Positions 1 through 10,071 of a DNA stretch of 64,000 nucleotides are shown in pieces. Location of the stretch: assembly GCF_030272615.1 (NCBI RefSeq), contig NC_081405.1, forward strand, positions 472,614,008 to 472,678,007. The letters are read 5' to 3'. Position 1 is the first letter of the stretch. Every line of letters starts with the position of its first letter. Below the pieces are notes generated by a model. The model was given only the letters and a program-made list of their open reading frames with translations. It made no database searches and was not told the origin of the DNA. A program made the position numbers and the translations under genes. This DNA comes from Cryptomeria japonica. Its lineage: Eukaryota > Streptophyta > Pinopsida > Cupressales > Cupressaceae.

Positions 1-736
1 ACTTGAAAAAATGTTTCTTATCTTGCTTAATCTTCTTTAGGTTGCTCATCAATTCACTAAGATGCACTCCACACAGATCATATCTCTTGTCCTCCTTGAG
101 AACTTGATAGGTTGCATATATTGCAGTACCAAATACTGAATTTTGTCTATTGGACTGGTACACCTTATATCCTGTCATCATTGAGGAAAATCTCACATCA
201 TGTTCAATGATATCACTTATTGTCATCGATCGATTATCATGCTGGGATCTGGTAACCTTTGATACAGTGGTATTTTTTACATGTCCCAGACTGGGTATCT
301 CACTAGTTGCATTCAAATAGGTTACCACTTGAATGGCTTGATTTTTTATCTTATGAGGTCCATCTAGCCATATAAATTCATCATGGATTTAGCTCAAGAC
401 ATACTTGACCCATTCAGGTTCATCGAAAATCAAAAAGTGAATAAACTAGATAAAACCCTTATCTTGTAATGATTTGAAATCAAGCTTCAGATTCCCCATT
501 TCATCCATCATATGCTTGGTGTATAATGATAACATGTCTACATTGCCAATCTCTTCGATATTGCAATGAATGTATGCCCTAATATCCTCATTTTGCAACA
601 CTCCATATGACATAGAAGAAAATGCTCCTTCTGGATCATCTTCGACCAATTTGAACATACGTTTCTTGAATACTAGCCTTGCCCTTTCAATAATTTCTAC
701 TACCAATGGAGTTGCTACATTAGATGATGATGCCAT
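1..736 (-). pseudogene. ORF2 N-terminal part of non-autonomous LTR element Z (unknown family), broken
   Basis: Read on the minus strand from an ATG at 736, a single frame runs to the window edge and is interrupted by only two stops (TAG just after position 446, and a TAA about 70 bases further on). The protein matches no family I can name. It is clearly related to ORF2 of element B (41825-38443): both share a block around W-V-K-[YF]-V-L-S followed by I/V-H-D-[DE]-F-[IM]-W-L, then a block ending Y-D-L-C (Z) or I-D-L-C (B) upstream of a lysine-rich segment. The same order is kept: ORF1, about 0.46 kb spacer, ORF2. The rest of the ORF and the 3' LTR lie outside the window. No protease, integrase or polymerase motif is visible. 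The function is unknown; the homology to B is the firm statement. Confidence 0.6.
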
Positions 737-1200
737 TTTGAAATAGGGTTATAAACATATAGCTTGAACATGGATAAATACCTTTTCAATTTCAACCAGA
801 TACTAGGAATCACTGTCGGATCGCTTCAAGCTCTGTTTTCACTACTTAATCATGTTCACCTCTCTCTCCTTCTCTTTCTCTTTATTTGTAATGTGAAGAA
901 TGAATAATAGAGTGCCTTTTTATCCATTGAAAACCTAACTTTAAGCTGTAATAAATGCATAGCCCTAAAGGCTTTCCGAATACCCTGTTTCTTCAATAAT
1001 TTATCACCGGATTCTCAGATCACCATGAAATCTTCTGGATATCAACTGCACAACTAGTCTCAACCATCTACAACCTTCCTCTATCATTTATAGATCTATT
1101 AAAGAGGGTTTTAAGGATCTGCATGAAAATCTTTCCCCTAAGGTCAAATGCCTTACTTACTGGATGAGGTTCCAACATCAAAATCTGGTGTGAAGCCATT
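737..1200 (-). other. Spacer between ORF1 and ORF2 of element Z
   Basis: No coding frame with family similarity was seen. The equivalent interval in element B (41826-42370) is of similar length (about 545 bases), so the spacer looks like a conserved part of the element and could hold a second promoter, a splice acceptor or an internal initiation signal. That role is inference. Confidence 0.4.
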
Positions 1201-2302
1201 CTAAATATTTGAATCTTCCTTCTTAACCCACATCTTCTTATGCTTCTCTCTGACCTCTTCAACCTTCACTTTTCCCTTTTCATCTGATTTGTTCTTGTTT
1301 ACCAGAGCATTTTTCCTCACATTCTTGCTTTTGCAACATTTTGCAATGTGATCGGATTTGTTGCATTCATAGCAAATACAATTTCCTTGCATAGGCCTGA
1401 AGTTCATCTGACTCGGTCTCATCCTACATTAGTTAGATATGTTTCCAAACATTCCACAAGAATAGCATCTCTTATTTTGGAAATTATTCATCACTACTCT
1501 ACACATGTTTGATTTATGATTAAAATTTTTGCATTTGAAACATTGACAGGTAAAGGTAGGACCACTATTCATCATCCTATTTCTGTATTGACTTGACCTA
1601 TGACCAAATTTATTGCAAAAAAAACATTTACCATTGAATTTATAAGCATTAGGTTGTCTTATCAGAGGTCTCTTGTTCTTCTAAGTATTGCTTTGTCCAG
1701 AACCGAAGGATTCTCCTTTCTCATATCCAAGTCCTCGCATGTCTTTTCCACTTCTTTGACTTTCTAGCATCTCATCTGGCCTGGCTCAAGTAGCATTAAA
1801 TTTTTCTTTGTACTCATTAGCAATGGAAAGTTTATCTCTCAGAATTATGATCTGCCTTTCAAATTCTTGCCCATTATTCTTGGATTGCACCAATTCAAGT
1901 CTCTACTGATCATTCTCATAGTTCAATCTGCAACATTCCCTAGATCTATCCTTCAATGATTGAGTCATATTTTCCTCATTCTTCTTCTTGTCTTCAATTT
2001 CCTTTGTCAACTTCATCACAATGGATTGCATCTCATTCTTCAGGACTGCATTATCTAGCAAGCTTCTCACATTCAACTGCCTTGTCTTGTAGGGCTTGAT
2101 TGTCAAAGCTTTGTTCTTCTTTCTCTTTGAGTTTATCCATCAATTCCTTTCTCTTCTCTCTATATGTGTTCACCTGTTCTTTCAAAGATTCAATCAAATT
2201 TTTAGCAACATCGAGACTTCTCCTTAGGCTACTTTTCTCTTTCATAGCTGCATCAAGATCTTCAAGTGCCACAGTAAGTCACTTCTGCAAACTGGAGTCC
2301 AT
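1201..2302 (-). pseudogene. ORF1 of element Z: coiled-coil protein with several CCHC zinc knuckles, broken
   Basis: From an ATG at about 2302, just inside the primer-binding site, the minus strand encodes a charged, Lys/Glu-rich coiled coil (2272-1903) followed by a series of CCHC-type knuckles. I can read at least four: CFFCNKFGH, CFKCKNFNH, CYSCGMFGN (His replaced) and CYECNKSDHIAKCC. Several stops and frame changes separate the pieces. CCHC knuckles bind RNA in Gag nucleocapsid proteins, so this is best read as a Gag-like RNA-binding protein, but no capsid domain is recognised. Architecture and position match ORF1 of element B (43708-42371), which has five knuckles. An ordinary copia Gag usually has one. 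Confidence 0.6.
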
Positions 2303-2355
2303 TGGTCCAATATTTCAGATCTTCCTTAAGATGTTAGGCTCCTTCCGAGGAACTA

Positions 2356-2368
2356 GGCTCTGATACCA
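2356..2368 (-). other. Primer-binding site of element Z (initiator tRNA-Met)
   Basis: The minus strand reads TGGTATCAGAGCC two bases inside the 5' LTR. This is the usual plant Ty1/copia primer site, complementary to the 3' end of initiator tRNA-Met. It fixes the minus orientation of Z and the LTR start at 2371. Confidence 0.85.
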
Positions 2369-2370
2369 AT

Positions 2371-3494
2371 TGTTAGAATCAATGAACACTGAGAGGGGGG
2401 GCGAATCAGTGTTATGCAATTCACCAATTTATTAAACCGATTCTTAAACCACCAGTGCATAAGAATGAAAGTAAAGTACAAAAACATAAACCAATCAACC
2501 ACAAAACCATAACAACAAGATTTTTACATGGAACCCAGAAAGGGAAAAAGCACTGTGGGATTTGAACCCACAATATTATTATACTTTGATCAGGAGTATG
2601 ATAATATTACAAAAAAGGGGAATGCACTTGCCTTCAAGCTCACTACCTGGAGCTCACTACAAAAATACAAGAGGGCTACAACCTGAAGGACACATTTTCC
2701 TACAAATGGTTATAAAAGATTATAATAATATCTGAACTAAAGAATAACATATACTAATACCAAATAGCAATTCTGGTTAGGCACAATTTGTCTTCTGCAA
2801 CTGTTCTGTCTTTCTACTTTTCTCTACTGCTCTGTCATATACTGGTGCACTAAAACCTTCAATTACATTCACCAAAATTTGCACATTTGCTCATACAGAC
2901 TTCTCACACATATCTCATACCACAAAATATTCAAATGTATCGGTCTTATATATCCTCATCAACAAAACAATTCAATTCCCATGTTGGCTTCCAAAACCTA
3001 CATAACACACAACATGAAACATGTATCAACAAGTCAGCTCATTCCATCCATAAATCCATATGTGAAACTAAACAAGATGATAACAAGATTCACATCTATT
3101 AGACCAATCTCCTTGAACTCAAAACCAATCACCAAAATCATCCCAAGGATTCCGGATCACATGTTACATAAAAATAACTTTGTTCTTCCTAGATTATCGA
3201 ATACCGAACCTTTAATCTCGCTCATGAATCAACATCGGTTACTAGGATTACAAAATAAGACACCTCAAACCTCAAATCATTTGCCTCTATTACCACAACC
3301 AAAGTAATGCAACCAAAATCAAGATCTACATATTGTACTCATACTCTATCGGATACTATATTCCACCTTCCAGACTTATGCCAAATCAAATCTACACATA
3401 CTGGATATGATTTCTAAACTGATTTGCCATAAATGATATCTCCTAAGAATCTCTCATGCATCAATCTTCATTGGAATAGTGTCTCTTCCCAACA
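2371..3494 (-). mobile_element. 5' LTR of element Z
   Basis: On the plus strand it begins TGTTAGAATC next to the primer-binding site and probably ends at CCCAACA (3494), a TG...CA LTR of about 1.12 kb, close to the LTRs of A (1,089 bp) and B (1,159 bp). It shares with them the early G-rich tract (gagaggggggg before gaatcagt) and the block GGAACCC...GGGAAAAA...GTGGG near 2530-2565. The partner LTR lies outside the window, so the right end and the duplicated target site cannot be confirmed. The long plus-strand frames inside (2879-3307) are chance. Confidence 0.6.
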
Positions 3495-5438
3495 ATCTCA
3501 TCTTGTTGGTCAAAAAATATTTGTTAATCCATATGCATGTTGTACCTTTGTCTATCCATATCACACTCTAGTCCATCCTCTCCTAAGGATGAATAGTCTA
3601 TAGTTACCCCATGCGCTCCAAATGATAACATGTTGACCATGTGATCCCCCATCTCTTGCTTATAAGTTGTTTTATCTCTCACTTATTGAGCTATCACACA
3701 TAAATTAGGTGCATGAGGCAGATTACAAGCAACACACCAAGGGTTATCCTCTACCATTTGCCCCATACTTTTTTAGCTGACCAAGAGTCTCTTTGCTATT
3801 GTTTTATTTTTCCTCAATAGGATTTCATCTTTCCAATTAGTCCTATAGGGCATATCATGCAGCCTTGGTCTATGAAAATTAGGTCTATCATATGCAGTTC
3901 TATAACCTTTTGCCACTTTATTAGATAAATCTTTTACAACATTCCAAACCTTTTCTAACTTATCTTCTTCTTTTGTTTGATTGTTTTGATTATTTTTGGG
4001 TTCTACAATATTCCGATTCCCTCTCTCTTTCCCACTTTTCTTGAATCTTTTGACATTTTCTATCTTTAAGGCCCATCTACATGCTTCATTAAGATTGTTT
4101 GGATTTTTCATTCTCAATTCATACCTCAAATGTATTCATATAAAGCTCTATTCTCATAAGATCAATAGGCTTTAAATGTGGTGGAATTTTGTCCAATGAT
4201 TTCTTAAAGCTCAAATTAAATTTCGAGACTAATTCATTGAGATTTTTCTAAATATTTGTGATTTCATGTAAGGCAAAATTTGGATTTGAATTATCACCAT
4301 ATTGCTCCTTAAAAATCTTCCTGAATGCATTCCACAAGGTTATTTTTGCATCAAGAAAGTTTTTGAACCAATCTCTTGCATCTTCTTTAAGGGATTGCAT
4401 AAACAACTTCATATACACACATTCATACTGAACATCAAAGTTATCCATCAATGTTTCAAATGCCCCGATATGATCTTCTGCTGATATAGCATGATTTCCT
4501 ATAAACATAGGTACTGCATTTCTCACTTCATTGATGATTGGGTTTGGGTACCCAATGATCCTAGAAAAATCCAACTGTCTAAACATAGTTATATTCATGG
4601 GTCTCCTAGCAAGTAGATTTTTCCTTTGATTTGATTGATATTGTTGGTACTGTGCTTGTTGATTCTGCATTTGTGGGGCTTGTTGGAACTGCTGATGTTG
4701 ATGATTCTGATAGTTTCCACCATAATTAAATTGTGGTGCGTAATGTCTAGTCCCAAAAGGAATATATCCCCTATTATGGTAACCCATTCCACCTTGACTC
4801 ATGGCTACACTAGTTCCAAAGGGTCTGGAAATTGTAGTTAAACTAATAGGAGAAAATGTCATTGGCATAGTATATTGAGTGTATTGTAAAGTAATCTCAA
4901 CTAAAGTAGCCATTAAAGTATGTGACGAATTACTAGTCATTGGCATGCTCTATTGTAATTGGGTAGATGTGTGGGGAATGTATTATGTAGTCATGTTGGC
5001 CACCTCCTAAGATATTATATCCCTCTTTTGTATTAGCATCAATCTCCTTTCCTTTTCAAGCAAGTCAATCTCAGCCTGTACGTTTCACTCCAAAGACCCT
5101 TGTGTCTGGCTACTTGATGAGGATGATCTGTTGCTAGCCCCTATATATTGTCATGCCAAAGCCCTATATGCATGGTTTAATATCATTGCATCATACCGAT
5201 TTTGTATTTTTCTTTCGACTTCTATATGGAAACTTTCTTCTTCTGCAAGTGGAGTAGTATATTGACTGAAATATCTTCCATCCTTATCTTTTTGGGGTTC
5301 CATTTTAGCTATATTTCCTTCATTTTGATTTTGGTTTTGGTTTTTTCTTCTATTATTTCTTTTTGGCCCTAGTTCTATGTGATCAATTGGATGGTTCTTA
5401 TGTAATAACCTCCTTCCAAACATTAAAGGTTGTATCAA
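3495..5438 (-). pseudogene. Ty3/gypsy gag of element D, decayed
   Basis: Several minus-strand frames add up to one Gag. The N-terminal part (5438-5151) is Lys/Asn/Gln-rich. The middle (4946-4248) has a Gln/Asn/Tyr-rich stretch, then the retrotransposon Gag capsid-type motif with A-R-D-W-F and W-N-A-F-R-K-I-F spacing. The end (4129-3773) carries Y-E-L-R...N-L-N-E-A-C-R, typical of gypsy Gag. Past a stop, a knuckle-like C-V-A-C-x3-H-x4-C follows near 3700, and the frame reaches 3495, where the LTR of Z starts. Frameshifts near 4130-4250 and several stops make it nonfunctional. Pol is not visible, presumably because Z interrupts the element and the rest lies outside the window. Confidence 0.7.
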
Positions 5439-5640
5439 TTTTTTGTTTTATATATCTGAGATTGTAATGAAGAAAGTCAGAGTCACCATCCTTTTAGGGA
5501 GTTTGTTCTTCTTCTTCGAAGTCTTTTCCTACAATAGAGTAACTTATAACTTATAATAATTATCAAATATAAATCTTAATATTGTGACTCCTTTTCCCAA
5601 AAAAAATTATCAACTGTCCCTAGTAGAGTCACCAATCTAT
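5439..5640 (-). other. Leader and probable primer-binding site of element D
   Basis: Between the gag start and the LTR, the minus strand contains TGGTGACTCTACTAGGGAC (around 5618-5636), close behind the LTR end. The TGGyGACTC pattern is common at the primer site of plant gypsy elements. The tRNA is not assigned. Confidence 0.45.
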
Positions 5641-6062
5641 TGGTTCCCAATCAATAGATTGCAAAACCCGAAGAATGTGCCAAGTTCTATGTTTAGGATG
5701 TGCAATTGACTTGGCCAATGAAAAAAAATGTTCGAAGGAAGATATCTTCTACTCTTCAGGCTCTACAAAATCTTTGTGGTTATACCTTCAATATAAAATA
5801 TTTACAACCTTATTTAAATCCATGTTTCAAATCCACTCAGTATGACACTTATACTCTAAGTGAATGCTTAATTCCTTAGTACTCCTACTATTTATTTGTT
5901 TGAAATAAAGAATATTAAATACCTAATAAAAGTATTTTACATGATTATGATCAGTTCCTCCTTCAGGGTTACAAAGTCACATATATCCAATTTCTAATTA
6001 TAATTCAAGTTATTTGGAATTCAGATGTGTTTATACTTTATATAAACATGCAAGAATGTAGT
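5641..6062 (-). mobile_element. 5' LTR of gypsy element D, first part (split by element C)
   Basis: It begins TGGTTCCCAA on the plus strand, beside the probable primer site. It runs into the target-site copy GTAGT (6058-6062), where element C is inserted, and resumes after 18829. The far end is not identified. Confidence 0.45.
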
Positions 6063-6844
6063 TGTGTATGGTGAAAATGGATAACAACAACAATATTGGA
6101 AGGCTAAATGAATTCAACCACAAAACCCTATCCTAACAACAACAAAGATCCACCATAACATATGAAGATTACCTAAGACAATGCAAATCAAATGAAATCA
6201 CAAAGATTATACCATCACATGTCCAATAGGGTTTGGATCTTCATTCTTCCTATCTCCATTGATCTTGCTTGATATATTTGCTCTCAGATTTTATATGCAC
6301 AAGAGCTCAACAAAGAACGGAAATGTGATTGCAAGTAGGCTTGATCGCATATGAAAGTTCGAAAGCGTAGAGTAGTCGAATAATCATCGGGGGTTGATAA
6401 TGAAGGAAGAATCTCTTTATATAGAAGACACTATAAGAAATAGAGGGATAAGATTGAGAGGTGTAAAAGATAAATGGTCGGCTATGATTAGAGGGTAGGT
6501 AAAAGAAATAATAAAATAATGAGAGGGTATGTAGTGTATGAATTAAGAGATGAATGACATGTGTCATAGGTAGAAAAGGTTAATAAATTAATTAAATAAA
6601 TAAAGATTTATTTAATTAATAGAGGAAGTGGGATCAATTAAATAAATAAGATATTTATTTAATTTAGAAAAAGGATAATTTAAATAAATAAATATATTTA
6701 TTTAAATGAGAAATAAGGCTAGAAGAGGATAAATGAATTAATTAAATAAATAAAGATTTATTTAATTAATAGAAGAATTAGGCTAAGATAATTAAATAAA
6801 TAAAATATTTATTTAATTAGACTGGACAATTTTAGGTGTCTACA
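6063..6844 (-). mobile_element. 3' LTR of element C
   Basis: On the plus strand it starts TGTGTATGG and ends GGTGTCTACA, so the minus strand gives TGTAGACACC...CA. It matches the LTR at 18078-18824 apart from scattered substitutions and an indel near 6495-6530. The U3 side holds five AT-rich perfect inverted repeats (6587-6819). Confidence 0.85.
6587..6819. repeat. Five AT-rich hairpins in the U3 of element C
   Basis: Five inverted repeats with 13-15 bp perfect arms lie at 6587-6620, 6636-6664, 6678-6707, 6737-6770 and 6789-6819. Arm sequences differ between hairpins (ATTAATTAAATAAAT, AATTAAATAAATA, ATTTAAATAAATA) yet each pairs with its own partner. The same five recur in the other LTR (about 18567-18799). 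Confidence 0.8.
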
Positions 6845-6862
6845 TTTTGGCCCTCTTTGAGA
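6845..6862 (-). other. Polypurine tract of element C
   Basis: The minus strand reads AAAGAGGGCCAAAA directly before TGTAGACACC of the 3' LTR, the normal plus-strand primer position in LTR elements. It confirms the orientation. Confidence 0.7.
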
Positions 6863-7329
6863 CAATGCAACTTGTCGCGTTGTTTCAAAGAAGATAAGAT
6901 GAACTGATACAAAGTCACCCCAAGATGGGAATGATATGCCCCCTCGAGAGATTGATGAAAATATCTGAAAATATCGTAGACAATCTCTCAATAAGAAAGA
7001 AAGGGGAGAATGGACTAACTGGATAGGATAGAGTGATAGAGTCATGAGACAAAGAAGACTTCCTCGGGAGACTAGGCTGGGGCTAGGGCTAGAGCAGTCT
7101 ATAAAATAGACCACAAGGGGAATACATCCTCATTGTCATCCACACATCCAAGAGATCAAAGTATAGAGAGAGAATAGAGCAGCAATAGTCAGCAACGATG
7201 GCATTGGTGCATAGATTCGATTGTGTTCGCCGATTTCAGAGGCCAGCAGATGCTAGAGAGTCGGTGAGTGCCGCAAAACCTCCTTGTACTTTGTTGTAAT
7301 AATTGTTGTCATTAATGCATGTTAGGTAG
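6863..7329. other. 3' untranslated interior of element C, no gene seen
   Basis: No supported gene. The stretch contains purine-rich sequence and the words cctcgagaga and ctcgggagac, but no recognisable domain on either strand. Confidence 0.4.
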
Positions 7330-7640
7330 TGTAATAAATGCATTTTAGAATATGTCCAACAAGGTCAAAAAAATGCCGAGGTGTGTCTATGTTGGTGTCA
7401 GGCACATCTAGGTTAGCTAGTCGCGTCTGTGTTTGTGCCAGGCACGTCTGTGAAGGAAAAAGCATCTATGCCAAATGCAAGCGCATCTGCAGTGTGCAGA
7501 CGTGTTTGTGCTATGTGGGCACATCTGTGTAGAGCATAGGCACATCTATGTATTTCAGGCGCATCTGTGCAGAGCAGGCGTGTTTGTGCAATATGTAAAC
7601 GCGTATATGTCATGAAGGCATGTTTGTGTCTTCTAGGTCA
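7330..7640. repeat. Cluster of degenerate GCGTCTGTG motifs (left end of C)
   Basis: The core (g)c(a/g)(c/t)(a/g)TCTGTG or GTGTTTGTG recurs about a dozen times at irregular 15-30 base spacing. The reverse complement, CACAGACGC, is clustered at the other end of the element (16310-16510 and 17700-17960). Confidence 0.6.
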
Positions 7641-7644
7641 AATC

Positions 7645-7820
7645 GACAGTTCTATGATGAACATATGTTGTTGATTGGATAAGCTACTGAGAGGATACAC
7701 TCAAGCAAGTCCTCTCGGGAAGACTGGGATAGCAGATAGGGCTGGGATTGACAATTCTGTGATAGAACATATGTTGCCAATTGGATAAGTTACTCAAGAG
7801 GATACACTCAAGCAGAGGCC
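7645..7820. repeat. Direct duplication of about 65 bp
   Basis: The segment from gaacatatgttg through gaggatacactcaagca occurs at about 7647-7710 and again at about 7750-7815, with roughly a dozen differences. Confidence 0.65.
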
Positions 7821-7840
7821 CTAGGATAAGATAGATCGAG

Positions 7841-8160
7841 GCACTTTGTGATGAACAGGGAGTACCAAGACATAGTACTTTGTGATGAACAGGGAGTACT
7901 AATATGAGCAACACTTTGTGATGAATAGGGAGTGCAAATATGAGCAACACTTTGTGATGAACATGGAGTGCAAATATGAACAGCACTTTGTGATGAACAG
8001 GGAGTGCTAAAACACATAGTACTTTGTGATGAACAAGGAGTACCACTAGGATAAACAACAACACTTTGCGATGAATAGTGAGTGTTACTAGGATAGAGCG
8101 CCATATGATAGATATAATCACTAAGATAATAAGCAACATTTTGTGATGAACAGTGAATGC
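7841..8160. repeat. Array of eight covarying hairpin repeats
   Basis: A conserved loop, ttgtgatgaacaggg, is enclosed by short arms that vary in step. Units lie at 7841-7865, 7873-7901, 7911-7935, 7947-7971, 7982-8008, 8019-8043, 8060-8086 and 8137-8159. Arms read AGCACT/AGTGCT, TAGTACT/AGTACTA, AACACT/AGTGTT and CATT/AATG in different units, so base pairs change on both sides together. Some units have one outer mismatch. The array sits just upstream of the PMD pseudogene. It is not a CRISPR array: the genome is eukaryotic and the spacers are related. Confidence 0.8.
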
Positions 8161-8259
8161 TACTTTAACTGACCCAGTTGATTTGCTTGACTGCAGGAGT
8201 ACCTACCTATGTTGTAGTCATGGGAGAGATTCCCATCGACTCAGATTTTATGACCGGAG

Positions 8260-10071
8260 ATGACTTTCAAGGACAGAGCAGCGATTGAGGTTATGGGCTT
8301 GCAATTCATTCTATATGTGCTTGAGTTTCAGGCGAACATGGGATTGTTGATTACATTTGCTGAGAGATGGCACTCTGAGATATGCACATTCCATTTACCA
8401 ATGGGTGAGATGACAGTCACCTTGGAGGATGTATACAGGATACTGAGGATACCAATCGATGGGGAGTTGATTGCCTATGATCAAGACGGAGATAGTGATG
8501 CCTTGAGACGAGTGTTTTAGGATCCCAGACTGGAGATGAGGGCAAGACACATGGAATGGGATACCATGACACAGACAGGATTAGCACTACCATCAGTACT
8601 AGCAGGAGTGATCAATGGGTTCCTATGTCCAGATAGGGCAACACGAGGGTTGGTTGTGGGCTAGGGGAGCACCTTAGAGACACTGGTGACATAACATACT
8701 AGATATGCCTGGGGACCGTGTGTGCTGGCGCATTTGTACTATGAGCTCCATCAATTTGTATACCATGGATCCGTAGGATTGGGCTGTGGAGTGACACTAT
8801 TACAGGTATGGGCTTATGAGCATTTGTCGGTGACCCGATCGATTCACTTCAGAAGCAGGGGCCATGGGCATAGTTTTGTTCACTTATATGACATGATTAC
8901 CTCGCAGTCGTGGATCGAGAGACTAGAGCACTGGTGCAGGGTCATCGATGAGATTGACATTATAGTATGGAGGTTGTACCAAGAGTGTGAGGAGTGGGAG
9001 GATGACATTGTGGAGCTACCTTATACATTCAGGAGCAGGTAACTGATTGGGTGGACGCCTTATGTACTAGAGAGGCAGTTGGTTGATAGGGTATGTAGGC
9101 AGTTCGGCTGGATTCAGCGGATGCCACGGGGTTCTAGGATGTATGCTCGGATAGTGAGAGATTAGGCACACTTTGGGCCTTTATTATCATATGATCAGGC
9201 AGCGATGCAGCTGGTGGGGATGACTCCCTTTCCTTGGGATATGTGGCCAGAGATAGAGGATGCAGGGATGGATGTAGAGTATAGTGCATATTGGGCTAAG
9301 TATCCATTTCCTTGACTGACGGATCCAGGTGAGCACATAGATGGAGATGGCAGGGGGGATGAGGATGATGATGGAGATGGTGGGGGTAGAGGCTGGTGGA
9401 GGAGGTGGGGTGTGATAGGGGAGAGGAGAGTGGCTCCATGGAGAGAGGGTGGAGAGGAGAGATAGGCTCGGGTGGTGAGAGGTCGAGGTGGTTTACCTTT
9501 ACAGGTACAGGGGGGAGAGGAGGAGGATGAGCTATTGGAGTTGAGGGAGATCTACCAGGGATAGGCAGATGAGATCCAGGGTCTCGAGAAGTAGAGGGAT
9601 AGTCTTCGGAGACAGCTAAGGGACACAGAGCAGGAGAGGGATCAGGCCATTCAACGCTATACAGAGGTTGAGATAGCACTGAGGACTGGGAGGCAGGTGG
9701 CAGAGGACACAGGAGCTAGATATGCTTATGTTCTACGATCCGAGGAGGAGATAGGCTACTGGAGAGACCTATACTATGTGGTTGTTCCACTAGAGCAGGG
9801 GGTCAAGAGCTTCCATAGACCATCATGGACAGCAACGACCATTGGAGGGAGGGATAGGAGACAGGCATCCAGCGGTGGGGTTATGGGTCCTCCACCACCA
9901 CCAGAAAGAGGGGGTAGGGGAGATGATCCTGGGGTGGGTCCTTCCAGGGCTTAGACTTCATCGAGACTAGGCAGCTCTAAGGGAGGGAGTTCATCATAGC
10001 CTTAGAGGGCTCCCTATGTATCAGTTTTGTACCATTCTATGTTATCATGTAGACACCTTCGGGTGATTTGA
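8260..10071 (+). pseudogene. Plant mobile domain (PMD/MAIN-like) gene captured by element C, broken by in-frame stops
   Basis: One uninterrupted reading frame of 604 codons runs without a frameshift and contains twelve premature stops: nine TAG (8518, 8662, 9163, 9463, 9562, 9592, 9952, 9997, 10003), two TAA (8692, 9040) and one TGA (9313). The N-terminal half has features of the plant mobile domain (PMD): F-H-L-P-x-G-E-M-T-V-T-L-E-D-V, I-D-G-E-L, then W-G-P-C-V-L-A-H-L-Y and W-A-Y-E-H. A Gly/Asp/Arg-rich linker and a charged, probably coiled-coil segment (about 9510-9780) follow. PMD proteins include MAIN/MAIL1, linked to transposon silencing, and transposon-borne relatives are known. The first exon is probably missing: a plausible acceptor, ctgcag, lies at about 8190. 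It runs opposite to the gypsy genes of C. Family assignment is from memory of the motifs. Confidence 0.75.

Noticed and set aside
2879-3307. 142-codon plus-strand ORF
   Set aside because: Lies wholly within the LTR of element Z and has no domain; open by AT-rich composition.
7684-8139. Minus-strand ORF with repeated V-H-H-K-V-L
   Set aside because: It is the translation of the hairpin repeat array and follows the repeat period; no independent coding signal.
7841-8160. Regularly spaced repeats resembling a CRISPR array
   Set aside because: Plant nuclear context, spacers similar to each other, repeat with varying arms, no cas genes.
9296-9679. Proline-rich minus-strand ORF
   Set aside because: Antisense shadow of the Gly/Asp-rich linker of the PMD pseudogene.
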